19,458 nt of DNA from Hepatocystis sp. ex Piliocolobus tephrosceles (lineage: Eukaryota; Apicomplexa; Aconoidasida; Haemosporida; Plasmodiidae): the NCBI GenBank assembly GCA_902459845.2, contig CABPSV020000309.1, positions 1-19,458 on the forward strand, read 5' to 3'. The position numbers and the translations under genes were made by a program. The notes below the pieces were generated by a model that did not search any database, was not told where the DNA came from, and saw nothing but the letters and a program-made list of their open reading frames with translations. Below, piece by piece: positions 1 to 10,174 of this stretch; position 1 is the stretch's first letter, and each line of letters opens with the position of its first letter.

Positions 1-1
1 T

Positions 2-1812
2 TTAAGTATAAATAAAGACGTACAAAGTTGTAATTATATAAACAGATACTGCTCTTCTTCTTATGTACATAAGTTCAATAATAACACAAATAAAAGCTAT
101 GATAGTATAAATATAAGTCATAACAACAATACTAGTCATGGTGACAGTATTATCCATGGTGAGACATACAATAACTATAACAATAATACTTACAGTAAAA
201 CAGACTCTAACTTCAAGTATGGTTTTAAGTACAATAAAAAACATGACATAATTAACAAAAATAATAAAAATAATTTCAGTTATTATAACGAAAATAAACT
301 ACCTTTTAATTATAAATATAGTTATACAAATAATTACAAAATAAATGGTATAAATGAACATAACAATCTTAACAATATAAATAAACAATTTAATACTAAT
401 TACAATCATAATTTTATTAACACAAATTATTTTAACCCAATGGATTATAGTACAAGTAGTAGTATGGGGAATAATTACATACATACAAACAATATTGGTT
501 ATAATAATAATAATATATACTATAATAATATCGGTAGTTATAACAAAAACATAAGTAATATGGTTAACAACGCATCTGTAAACATGAACAACAATTCGTC
601 AAACTATTCTTCGAAAGATGCTTATGTTAGTAACAATCAAAATAACAACCAAAATAGCAACAATCAAAATAGCAACCAAAATAGCAACAATCAAAATAGC
701 AACCAAAATAGCAACAATCAAAATAATAACAATCAAAATAGTAACTATGATAAAATTCATATAAGTAACAATGTTATTGGTGCTGCTAATCTTACCAATA
801 CTAATCGGCATAATAGTACATACTTTAATAATCGAACACTTATGCCCAATCCTACAATGTACCCAATAAACATATATACTAACAAGTCATATAATGTGAA
901 TAAAAAAAAAATGCATTACATTCATAACAATAATAACGATCATATAAATCGAACGAAAAAAAAGAAAAAATTGTACTAGTCAATAATAAAATATCGAACG
1001 AAAAAAAAGAAAAAATTGTACTAGTCAATAATAAAATATCGAACGAAAAAAAAGTAGAATCTAAATTTATTTTTTGTACTTATTGTGAAATAGATGTCAA
1101 AAGAGATAAATTAGAAGAACATAACAAAACTTGTCATATGAAATGCCCAATAGATAAATGTGGTGAAATATATAATGTTGATGATCTGGATGTTCATTTA
1201 TTAAGTCATATGAAAAATGAAATTAATGAAGCAATTTTAAGTAGTAGTAAAGATATAGAAATATGGTTAAATGAAAGAAAATTAAATTATCCAACTAAAC
1301 GTAAAATATTAGATAATAAAAATAAAAATGAATTAACTTGTACTAATAAGAGTGGTAATAATAATAAAATAAAAAAACCAAAAGGTCTTATAGAAGAGTT
1401 ATTATATGAAAAATATTGCTCAGCAATAGGTATAAATATATATAAACAAAAAGAGTCGCAGCAATCAATATTTATTCCTTTATTAACTAAATTATCGGAA
1501 AATAATTTTAAAAATATTTACGATAACAATTATTACAGTATGTCGACAGATCATACAACAGGTACAGGAATAAACGCAGAAACAGAAAAGAAAAAAAAAA
1601 AAAAAAATCAAAAATTCAATAAACCCAAAAATAAACTTATTGATACATTAAACATTCATAGAAAATCTCCTTTATTATACCAACTAATGAAAAAAGAAAT
1701 ATATACTTACGAAAATACATTAATGCAGTGTATTGAATATATAACAGAAAATAATTTTTTTGATGATTCTTATGATGAAAAGCGAGATATTGTAGTATTA
1801 AAAGATGTTTAA
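2..1812 (+). CDS. NUFIP1/Rsa1-like zinc-finger protein, 5' partial, with internal frame change
   Basis: The reading frame is open from the window edge, so the true start lies outside. The first ~315 residues are Asn-rich low complexity with no recognisable fold. The conserved part begins near 1069: a Cys/His cluster (C-T-Y-C ... H-x4-C-H), then a C-x4-C-x11-H-x4-H finger, then WLNERKLNYPT, which matches the W-x3-R+xNYPT signature of the NUFIP1 conserved domain. The C-terminal SPLLYQLMKKEIYTYENTLM followed by QCIEYITENNFFDD resembles the helical end of NUFIP1 homologues. NUFIP1/Rsa1 proteins are nuclear assembly factors for box C/D snoRNPs, bridging Snu13/15.5K and the R2TP chaperone; that role here is inferred. 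The N-terminal part is read in the frame of position 2, the conserved part in the frame of position 1. They overlap only at 937-979, so the gene needs a one-base correction, a frameshift or an unrecognised intron. The family call rests on motifs read by eye. Confidence 0.72.
637..756 (+). repeat. In-frame Asn/Gln/Ser coding repeat (27-bp period)
   Basis: Alternating blocks reading NQNSN and NQNSNN arise from a 15-bp plus 12-bp unit (about 27 bp) repeated in the coding strand. This is typical Plasmodium low-complexity expansion. It keeps the frame and probably varies in length between strains. Confidence 0.8.
937..979 (+). other. Frame junction in the NUFIP-like gene
   Basis: The upstream frame stops at TAG 977-979. 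The downstream frame opens only at 937, just after TAA TAA at 931-936. Inside the overlap the upstream-frame codons AAA AAG at 959-964, preceded by A at 958, form A AAA AAG in the register expected for -1 slippage. Slipping back one base there enters exactly the downstream frame. A single missing A at 946-948 or in the A8 run 956-963 would also join the frames and is the simpler explanation. Confidence 0.7.
951..1054 (+). repeat. 45-bp tandem duplication in coding sequence
   Basis: Two identical 45-bp units (starting at 951 and 996) are followed by a partial third unit that diverges after 1054. In the downstream frame each unit encodes SNEKKEKIVLVNNKI. In the upstream frame each complete unit contains a TAG stop. 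A 45-bp length preserves the frame, which supports the downstream frame being the translated one here. Confidence 0.9.
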
Positions 1813-2142
1813 AAAATATGTTTAAAAGAAAAAAAAAAATAAATAAATAAAAAAACAACATTATAGTCTCTTCAAAAAAGGTTACATTTTGAAATGTATG
1901 GTGTTGTAAATATTGTTTAATAACGAATGGCTAAAAATCTGTTGTATGATGTAATTATTTTATTTATTTATTTTTTTAAATGGACATATTTGTATGTATG
2001 TGCATATGTCCGCATATATATATATAGGGACTCTTTATTATTTTTTTTTTTCATTTTGTATATACATACATACGCACGTAACACGTACATACATATATTT
2101 ATATGCGTACGTGTGGTATACTACTTATATGTATTGTGATTT

Positions 2143-2310
2143 GCTTGGCAGAATGAAGCGCATAGCTATAAAGCTGATTATGTTTTGTTCTGCTTTATGT
2201 TTTTCTCTGCGTTCTTGCATTTTTGCGTTCTTCTGTTTTTGTCGCGCATTTGTTGCGCTTTTGCTGTGTTGTTGTTGTGTTGTTGTTGTGCTTTTGTTTT
2301 GCGAATTAAA
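2143..2310. other. GC-enriched island in AT-rich intergenic DNA (possible ncRNA)
   Basis: A hand count gives about 39% G+C over some 166 bases, far above the flanking DNA. The segment has many TGCG/GCGC words and ends in a (GTTGTT)-like stretch. In Plasmodium, intergenic GC enrichment often marks structured non-coding RNA, but I cannot find clear box C/D or H/ACA elements. An open frame from ATG 2153 to 2329 would give a Cys/Val/Phe-rich 58-residue peptide, which I do not believe is a real protein. Confidence 0.4.
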
Positions 2311-2559
2311 TTATTTGCAAAGTATCTAATTTTGTAAAGCTTTTTACAAAAAAAAAAAAAAACTGTGGCTTTTTTTTTTTTATTTTTTTGTCATCATTAC
2401 TATGTTTTGTTACTGTTTTTTTTGTTAAAATTTTTGTTATCTTTTTACCCTAATTTTTACTATAACTTTTACATATATTTAAAATTTTTTTAAAACGATG
2501 ACTTTATTTGATTATTAAAATAATTTTCAATTATTTTTAATATACAAGTATAAAAACAG

Positions 2560-2593
<34 letters not shown>

Positions 2594-2600
2594 TTTACTT

Positions 2601-2856
2601 ATTGCGTTTATTAAATATTGCGTTTATTAAATATTGCGTTTATTAAATATTGAGTTTATTAAATATTGCGTTTATTAAATATTGCGTTTATTAAATATTG
2701 CGTTTATTAAATATTGCGTTTATTAAATATTGCGTTTATTAAATATTGCGTTTATTAAATATTGCGTTTATTAAATATTACATTTATTCATTGTTGCATT
2801 TGTTCACTATTGCTTTTATTCATTATTGCTTTTATTCATTATTATATTTATTTATC
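2601..2856. repeat. 16-bp minisatellite
   Basis: The unit ATTGCGTTTATTAAAT occurs about 11 times in perfect register (starts at 2601, 2617, 2633 and so on to 2761), with one copy reading ATTGAG at 2649. Five more degenerate copies continue the same 16-bp period to about 2856 (for example ATTGCTTTTATTCATT). The 3' copies are the more diverged. Confidence 0.92.
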
Positions 2857-2870
2857 ACTTTTTTTTATGC

Positions 2871-2901
<31 letters not shown>

Positions 2902-3292
2902 ATTCATTTTAAAACCGATAAAATAAAAATTAACTTCAAACTATATAAAAAAAATGAATTATTGTATTTAAAGAGTTGATACAAACTAGCTAAAGCTTTA
3001 TGAATCAACAGTTTTATTACATATACTTTTAAAAAAAAAAAAAAAAATATATACATATATATATATATATATATAGATAGATAGATGTACAAATTTTTAT
3101 CCATGTATTAATATATATATGTACATAAACTCATAAAATAATAAATAAAAAATTATACTAAATTTTAGTATAATCAAACTTAAAACAAAATAACTATAAT
3201 TTAAAGCGTATAATCAAACGTATTCAAGTTTGAATGAAAACAAAATTTCAAATTAATTATAAACATAGAGAAAATTTAAATTTGTAAAAACT

Positions 3293-3296
<4 letters not shown>

Positions 3297-3331
<35 letters not shown>
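3297..3331. repeat. (TA)n microsatellite
   Basis: About 17 uninterrupted AT dinucleotides upstream of the RBM39-like gene. A second TA tract lies at 3684-3709. Both are typical Plasmodium intergenic tracts. Confidence 0.9.
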
Positions 3332-3332
<1 letters not shown>

Positions 3333-3472
3333 TTATATGTGTATACGTGCATATATATACGCAAATATATATTAAGTTTTAGTGCCTGTTATTATTCAGG
3401 ATTTGAAAAAAAACAAAGAGTAAAAAAGAATATACAAAGAGAGAAAAAATAATTTTTTTTTTTTTTTTTCAG

Positions 3473-3516
3473 CTTTGCAAAGAAGTAAACAAAATATACT
3501 TAAATGCAAATGTGAG
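3473..3516 (+). other. Possible untranslated 5' exon of the RBM39-like gene
   Basis: A run of about 18 T's ends in CAG at 3470-3472, an ideal acceptor. Forty-four bases later lies GAG|GTAAGT, a strong donor at 3517. The 44-nt segment is less AT-biased than its flanks and has no useful reading frame. A possible downstream acceptor is the TTAAG at 3802-3806. Splicing within the 5' UTR is inferred only from these signals. Confidence 0.35.
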
Positions 3517-3671
3517 GTAAGTTTTATAAGATCGTTTAATAAAATAAAGAAACTCATATAAAATATAATAAACGTATAAATATTTGAATGAGGTGAACAT
3601 TGTGTTTTTTATAACCTTTTCTTTCTAAAAGTGAAAAATAAGTAATATTTGACATAAAGCTTTGTTATGAT

Positions 3672-3709
<38 letters not shown>

Positions 3710-3811
3710 TAATTTAATTTTTTTTTTTTTCACGCACGTTTTAAAATAAATCTTCTTCAATTTTTTCACCATTATATTAATTTATTTTTGCAATCTATCT
3801 GTTAAGAAAAA

Positions 3812-3856
<45 letters not shown>
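3812..3856. repeat. (AAT)15 microsatellite just before the RBM39-like start codon
   Basis: Fifteen perfect AAT triplets end 14 bases before the ATG. The tract is presumably transcribed as part of the 5' leader and is likely to vary in length. Confidence 0.92.
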
Positions 3857-3859
<3 letters not shown>

Positions 3860-3860
<1 letters not shown>

Positions 3861-3901
3861 TGTATTTAAGATGGAAGTCAATTCATATTTTGATGAAGTA
3901 G
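3860..3901 (+). promoter_or_regulatory. Short upstream ORF overlapping the RBM39-like start
   Basis: An ATG lies 11 bases before the chosen start, in another frame. It encodes a 13-residue peptide (MYLRWKSIHILMK) that stops at 3899-3901, inside the main coding region. If the leader includes it, ribosomes would have to leaky-scan past it or reinitiate, which would lower translation of the main ORF. No regulatory role is shown. Confidence 0.45.
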
Positions 3902-6862
3902 AAAAATTGTTAAGTAGCAAAAACAAAACCGTTAATGGTAATAAAAAAAAAGAAGTAAATAAATTAGGAGAGCCAACAAATGGATTAAAAAATGGTAATT
4001 TGAAAACTTTTAAAAATTTATCAAATGATTTAAATAATAATGAATATAATAGTGATGATGAGTATGAAATGGTATCAGACAGATATGATATAAAACGTTC
4101 AAATAATAAAAAAAAAATAAATGGTAGAGAACGTTATTATAACATTAATTACGATAATTATGATAGTACTGGAAATAACAATAATGAAGTAGAAACTAAT
4201 GACAAACGACATAAAGAAGACACAAGAAATGAAAATGATTGCAATAGTAGTGATAATAATAATATTGACCGTGAAAGTATTAATGCTAATATGAGTAACA
4301 ACATTACAGATAAGGGTAGCGATAATAATAGTAGGAGTCATAGTCGTAGTAGCAATCGTAAAAGTAATAATAGTCATACCAGTAGTAGTAGTAATAGTAG
4401 TAGCAGTAGTAGTAATAGTACGAATAAATTAAAAAATAAAAAAAGTTACAAACAAAGTAATAAAGAATATAAAAAAAAGAAGAAAAAAAGAAAAGGGGAA
4501 CATTACATACACTCATCCGATGAATACTCAAGTAGTAACAAAGAGAATGATCATGATAGTGACAATGAACAAGACAGTAGTGATGGTCAAGATCACGATA
4601 GAGATAGTGAATTTTATAATGAAGAAGATGTTGAACAAAAACACAAAGAAAAAAAAAACAGAAGTGGAAGTAGAAGTGAAAGTAGAAGTGAAAGTAGAAG
4701 CGGAAGTAAAAGTGGAAGTAAAAGTGGAAGTAGAAACGAAAACAAAAACAAATATCTGAGTAAAAATCGAGAGATAGATGTAGATAGAAAAAAACGAAGA
4801 AGAAAAGAAAAACAAAGCCAATATAGTTCTAGCAACGAATCACATGTTGGCGATGGAACAAATTCTAGTGATGAGCATGAACATCGTCAACACAGTTCAA
4901 AAAGTCTTAAAAAAAGAAAATACGAAAAAGAAATAAGAAGAGAAAATAAAAGAGCTAGTGATGTAGGTAGCGATGTTGACAGTGATTATGATCGACATCT
5001 ACATAGACATCGAGAGAGAACTAGAGACAGGAGTAGAGACAGAAGTAGAGACAGAAGTAGAGACAGGAGTAGAGGTAGGACCAGAGACAGGAGCAGAGGC
5101 AGGAGTAGAGACAGAAGTAGAGGCAGAAGTCGACGTAAAGAGCGAGAGTTGTATAGGAGTAGTAGAGGTCATGACCGAAGCCGAGACCGATATAGAGATA
5201 GTGACAGAAGATGGCGTAAAGATAGCGAACAAATTAGAAGAGAAAGAGAAAGAGAAAGATTAAGAATAGAGTATGAAAAAGAAAGAGGAAGAATACGAAG
5301 AGAAAGAGAAAGAGAAAGAGAAAAAGCAATAGAAAGAGAAAAAAAAAGGGAAGAAAGAAGAAAAAAGGAAGAGTTAGAAGAAGCAAAAAGAGATGATTTA
5401 ACAGTGTTAGTATTAAATTTAGATTTAAAAGCTGACGAAAAAGATATTTATGAATTTTTTTCAGAAATAGCAGGGAAGGTACGTGATATACAATGTATAA
5501 AAGATCAAAGGTCAGGTAAATCAAAAGGAGTTGCATATGTTGAATTTTATACTCAAGAATCAGTTATAAAAGCATTAGCAGCTAATGGACATGTATTTAA
5601 AAATAAACCTATAAAAATACAATCATCTCAAGCTGAAAAAAATAGAGCAGCAAAAGCAATTAAACATCAACCTATCGACCCAAACGATATACCTTTAAAA
5701 TTATATGTAGGAGGATTATTAGGACCATTATGTCATATTTCAGAACAAGAATTAAAACAATTATTTAATCCTTTTGGTGAAATATTAGATGTGGAAATAC
5801 ATAGAGATCCATATACAGGAAAATCAAAAGGATTTGGTTTTATACAATTTCATAAAGCATCTGAAGCTATTGAAGCTATGAGTGTCATGAATGGCATGGA
5901 AGTAGCTGGTAGAGAAATTAAAGTTGGTTATGCACAAGACTCAAAATATTTATTAACATCTGATAATGCGCAACAGAAAAAACAGTTGATTAATACTACT
6001 AATGTTAATGCAACTACAACCACAACTCCTACTATTACCACTCCTACTACTACTAGTACTACTAATAATACATCTAATACTACTAATATTCAAAAAAATA
6101 TGGATGAACCAGACAACGAAAAAATTGATAATGATGATGATGATGGAGGTGGATTGATAGCTGGTACCAGTAGCAAAATAGCTTTGATGCAAAAATTACA
6201 ACGGGATCGTTTATCAAATTTGATTGTAAGTTTGTTTGTTTGTGTTTATTTTTATGCTTATGTTTTTATATCTATTATTATTCTTATGTTTTTATATCTA
6301 TTTTTATTCTTATGTTTTTATGCCTATTATTATGCTTATGTTTTTATACCTATTATTATACTTATGTTTTGTACTCAGAATCAGTTACCCATTTTTTGTA
6401 CTTTATTTTCATGTTATTCACATATATATTTCATCCTGTTTTTATTTCTCTTTTTTTTTACAGCAATCAAACATGTATGCCACCGGGGCGAATATGATCA
6501 TGCCTATAAACAGGTTGGTTCAAGGAGTACCAGTACCATCTGTTCCCTCACCTATTAACAATATTACACGAAATTTAGTATTGTGTAACATGTTTTCACC
6601 GAATGACCATAACATTGAATCTGATCCAGATTTTTTTAATGATATAATTGAAGATGTTAAAGAAGAGTGTAGTAAATATGGTAATATTATAAAAGTATGG
6701 ATAAATTCGAAAAATATAGATGGAAAAGTATATATAAAATATAACAGTCAAGACGAGTCATTAAAGGCTTTTCAATTTTTAAACGGAAGATATTTCGGGG
6801 GGTCGTTAATAAAAGCTTATTGTATTACAGAAGATGTGTGGGAACAAACATGTCACATGTAG
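3871..6862 (+). CDS. RBM39: RBM39/CAPER-type SR splicing factor, two exons
   Basis: Exons are 3871-6225 and 6464-6862 (GTAAGT donor, TTTACAG acceptor, phase 0), giving 917 residues. Order: acidic/Asn-rich N terminus with a poly-Ser block (~164-185); SRSES/SGSKSGS repeats (~264-290); an RS/RD domain (~380-450, repeated DRSRDRSR); a long Arg/Glu helix (~455-508); RRM1 (~511-586, RNP2 VLVLNL, RNP1 KGVAYVEF); RRM2 (~611-690, RNP2 LYVGGL, RNP1 KGFGFIQF); a Thr-rich linker (~712-735); and a C-terminal UHM (~819-910). The UHM keeps the R-x-F loop as GRYFGG, which in RBM39 and U2AF65 binds tryptophan-containing ULM peptides of splicing factors. This RS-RRM-RRM-UHM order is specific to the RBM39 family, nuclear pre-mRNA splicing factors acting around 3' splice-site recognition. 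The N-terminal region is longer than in human RBM39 (about 530 residues in all). The start is the first in-frame ATG after an AAT tract. Confidence 0.92.
6226..6463 (+). other. Intron of the RBM39-like gene, stop-free in all three frames
   Basis: A 238-nt GT-AG intron, T-rich on the coding strand. From about 6230 to the acceptor no frame has a stop. Retention would extend the exon 1 frame to 6558, adding a hydrophobic tail and losing the UHM. Removal is favoured because the spliced product continues directly into a good UHM. Confidence 0.85.
6257..6370 (+). repeat. 26-bp intronic tandem repeat
   Basis: The word CTTATGTTTT recurs at 6257, 6283, 6309, 6335 and 6361, an exact 26-bp period. The four full units vary slightly at two or three positions around a TATATCTATTATTATT core. 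The unit lacks TAA, TAG and TGA in every frame. Confidence 0.9.
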
Positions 6863-6924
6863 AAAATTATAGCGGTATATACTTGTATATGATCGATTTT
6901 GTTTGTGTTATAAAAAAAAAAAAA

Positions 6925-6955
<31 letters not shown>

Positions 6956-7626
6956 CATACATACCATTTCGTTCATACATATGTGTGTATATATTTGATT
7001 AGTAGGGAAAGAAATTAGTTATCTTTATTTTTAATGTACAAATATCATAAATTACCAATTTTACAATTTTTTTTTTTTTTTTTAATTTTTTTTTCAGATT
7101 TTATTATTATACAATTTTGTAATATTTTCTACTAATAAATAAACATAAACTTTTACTTAACACGTACATACATACATGCATATATACATACATATATACA
7201 TATATACATATATAACATATACATATATATGCATATACAGATAAATTGGAGATAACCATTACAAGGCAGAGTTATAATAAATAATAAAAAGGAAAATTCA
7301 GCCAATTCGATATAGCTACATATATATACAAATACCATATACTTACGAAAAACTTCACGTAAAGCATATATATAATTAAAAATGTTCATTTGCAAAAATG
7401 TAAAATCTGTAGTTGACCCATTTATCTATTCATCTATTTTATATTTTACGTACTAGTAAAAACATATTCTTTTGTTTTTTATATTTATGATTTAGGTAAA
7501 GGTTATACAATTTCTGTGTTATAAAAAAAAAAAAATTAAAATAAAACAATTAACACAAAAAAAAAAAATAAACATTACTTGAAAAATAAGTTCTGTTTGT
7601 TCATAAAATAGTTATTCTTATAACTT

Positions 7627-7630
<4 letters not shown>

Positions 7631-7664
<34 letters not shown>
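7631..7664. repeat. (AT)17 microsatellite
   Basis: Uninterrupted AT dinucleotides in the long spacer. Confidence 0.9.
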
Positions 7665-7669
<5 letters not shown>

Positions 7670-7759
7670 GGGTCTATATATGCACAAGCATATTTGTTAT
7701 TTTTAGAGTAACGCATCAGAAGTATTTAAACCTTAATTAATATCACCATTTAAAAAACA

Positions 7760-7764
<5 letters not shown>

Positions 7765-7794
<30 letters not shown>
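7765..7794. repeat. Poly(A)30 tract
   Basis: Thirty consecutive A's, the longest homopolymer seen in the window. Such tracts disfavour nucleosomes and are prone to length errors in sequencing. Confidence 0.9.
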
Positions 7795-7795
<1 letters not shown>

Positions 7796-9615
7796 ACAAC
7801 TTGGTGATAATAAATACATATTATATTTGTATAAACATATGTGTACACATATTAACACCTTTTTTTTTTTTTTTTTCTTTTTTTTTTCTTTTATAGATTT
7901 AATAATTCTAATACTACACTATACTGTTCTATAACACGTGTATTAGAGATTATTATTTGAAATATATATGTATGTAGATCTATATACGATATAAAATATT
8001 TAATACTTAATCTTTTATTTATTAAAAATAAATAAAAAATTAAGACTTGTAATAGATTAAAATAACATTTGTAACATATTAAAATAGGATATAGATTCAA
8101 TTTTACATTTTTTTTTTTTTTGACAGTTCTTATTTATTTTATGTCAACCTCTTTGCTATTGTATATGTCCATTCCCTTACATATATTTTTTTTTTATGTT
8201 TTTTAATATTATTTATATACATTAAATTTAAGTACAGTCAAAGTAATAATATACTATTTTAGGTTTTTATGCTATATAATAATTTCATTAAAATGTTGGC
8301 ATTTTTAAAAGCATTGAGATTGAATGATGTGTAACATTGTCTTTTTTTTTTTTTTTTTTTTAGTACACCATTTCATAATTTTTTTTTTTGTTTTTTTATA
8401 AAATTTACTAGTGTTTTTCTTTCCAGTTTAAAAAAAAAAAAAAAAAATGTTCCTTACCATGTGGTACTTCATAGCTAACTGTATGTTTTTTTTTTTTTTT
8501 TGTTTTTAATCACATATTTTTTATAAATTTATAATTTAAAAGAAAAAAAAAATTTCCATAAAGATTTAAAAGTTAAAATAAATTGGACATTAAGATAATA
8601 ATAATTCCCCCAAAAGAATGATACAAAAATTAAAAAAGAAGTAATAATACAACAAAAAAAAAAAAAAAAAAACAACAAATGTATATGTATTTATATGTGT
8701 GTACTAGCATGAATGTGTCGTTTACTTTTAACCAATTAAATCTGTTATTGATATATAATCGGTTAGCTATTGCTATGCACGTTTATAATATGAAAATAAA
8801 AAATGATATAAATTTAAAATAATAATCAGTTTTTATTAAATTTTCTTTTTAACATTATAAGTATTAATGCTCTTATACTTGTAATTAAAACGCATATACT
8901 TCCATTTTCTTAATCGTTTAATTTCTGAATTTTTGTTTATTTTTTATTCTACGTTATAGTGACGCATATTACAGTAATGTAATATATAACAATAAGTACT
9001 AACATATATATGTAATTTTTTTTTTTTTTTTTCATCTCTTATAAATTATTATTACAAATAACTTTATTTAATCATGTACTAATTGTATAAATAAAAACAA
9101 TTTGCCAATCATATATATATATATATATATATATTTAACTATTATATTTTTTTTTTTTAATTTATATACGTTTTCTTTTTGCTAAACTTTTAACAATGAC
9201 ATCTTTTTCCAAAGAAAAAAAATTAATATATACAAATACGTACAGGTATATATAAATACATACCAACATGTACGACCGTGTTCAAGTATATTATGTATAA
9301 TATATTTATGATACTATATTTGTGCTGCTTATAAAAATAATTATATTCATAATTATTATTATTATTGACTATTATGTATTAACGAATAGTTAATGTCCTT
9401 ATTTCTTTTGTTTTTTTGTACTTTAAGTTTGCAAATCTCTATTGCAGTATTGTAAAAAATGCATTTTACTTTTTATTATTTTATTATACTCTTTTTGTTA
9501 TAATTGTTTTTACTCTTGTTTTATCATAGATAAAATTAAAATAGAATAAAATATGTACGTATATATATATATATATAAATTATTTTTTTAAAAACAAACG
9601 ATAAAATTTAACTAC

Positions 9616-9647
<32 letters not shown>

Positions 9648-9999
9648 ATAAGTAAAAATATAAAAATTTAATATATTTAGTATAATATTGTTATTATGAT
9701 GATACATATATATATATATATATATATGTATATATTTATTTGATTATATTAACATTAATTTATATAATGTTAAACGCATGCGATCATTCTAACTAACGTT
9801 TTCATTACTATTGTAATTTTTTTTTCTTGGATTTAATTACTATTTGTAGTACATTATATGTTAAAAAGGTTAATTATACTTATATATAAATTAATTATAG
9901 GCATGTATATATACGTATTATTAGATTTAATTTGATGTTTTTGATTTTTAAAAATTAAAAAATTATTTTTTTTTTTTTTTTGTAAATAGCCTTCCCTTA

Positions 10000-10003
<4 letters not shown>

Positions 10004-10041
<38 letters not shown>
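10004..10041. repeat. (AT)19 microsatellite
   Basis: Uninterrupted AT dinucleotides about 350 bases upstream of the SFT2 start codon. Confidence 0.9.
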
Positions 10042-10046
<5 letters not shown>

Positions 10047-10174
10047 TACTAAGTGTAGTATTTTAAAAAAAAGAGAAAGAAAAAATAAACAAATTAGTTA
10101 CTTATTCTTTTTGTATTAGAAATTTATGTTTTTATATTTACAAATAAGATATTGATATATGTATATTATACTTA

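Larger units (their letters stand above)
1813..3870. other. Intergenic spacer between the NUFIP-like and RBM39-like genes
   Basis: This presumably carries the 3' UTR of the upstream gene and the promoter and 5' UTR of the downstream gene. It is mostly A/T homopolymers and (TA)n or CATA-type tracts. Exceptions listed separately are a GC-enriched island, a 16-bp minisatellite, a possible untranslated exon and an AAT microsatellite. The short open frames here are low-complexity and not convincing as genes. Confidence 0.7.

Noticed and set aside
951..1054. Possible CRISPR-like or mobile-element repeat
   Set aside because: The units are directly adjacent with no spacers and are explained as a coding tandem duplication; nothing else suggests a CRISPR array or transposon.
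1994..2329. 111-codon open frame through the GC island
   Set aside because: It starts in TA/CATA low complexity and ends in CCCCVVVVLL from GTTGTT repeats; it looks like a composition artefact rather than a protein.
4528..4835. Two overlapping minus-strand open frames opposite the RBM39-like exon 1
   Set aside because: They are the antisense of Ser/Arg/Lys repeats, which naturally lack stops in other frames; their Ser/Thr/Phe/Leu repeats have no domain.
7095..7097. Acceptor-like T-tract plus CAG after the RBM39-like stop
   Set aside because: T-runs ending in AG are common by chance here and no donor or downstream reading frame is associated.
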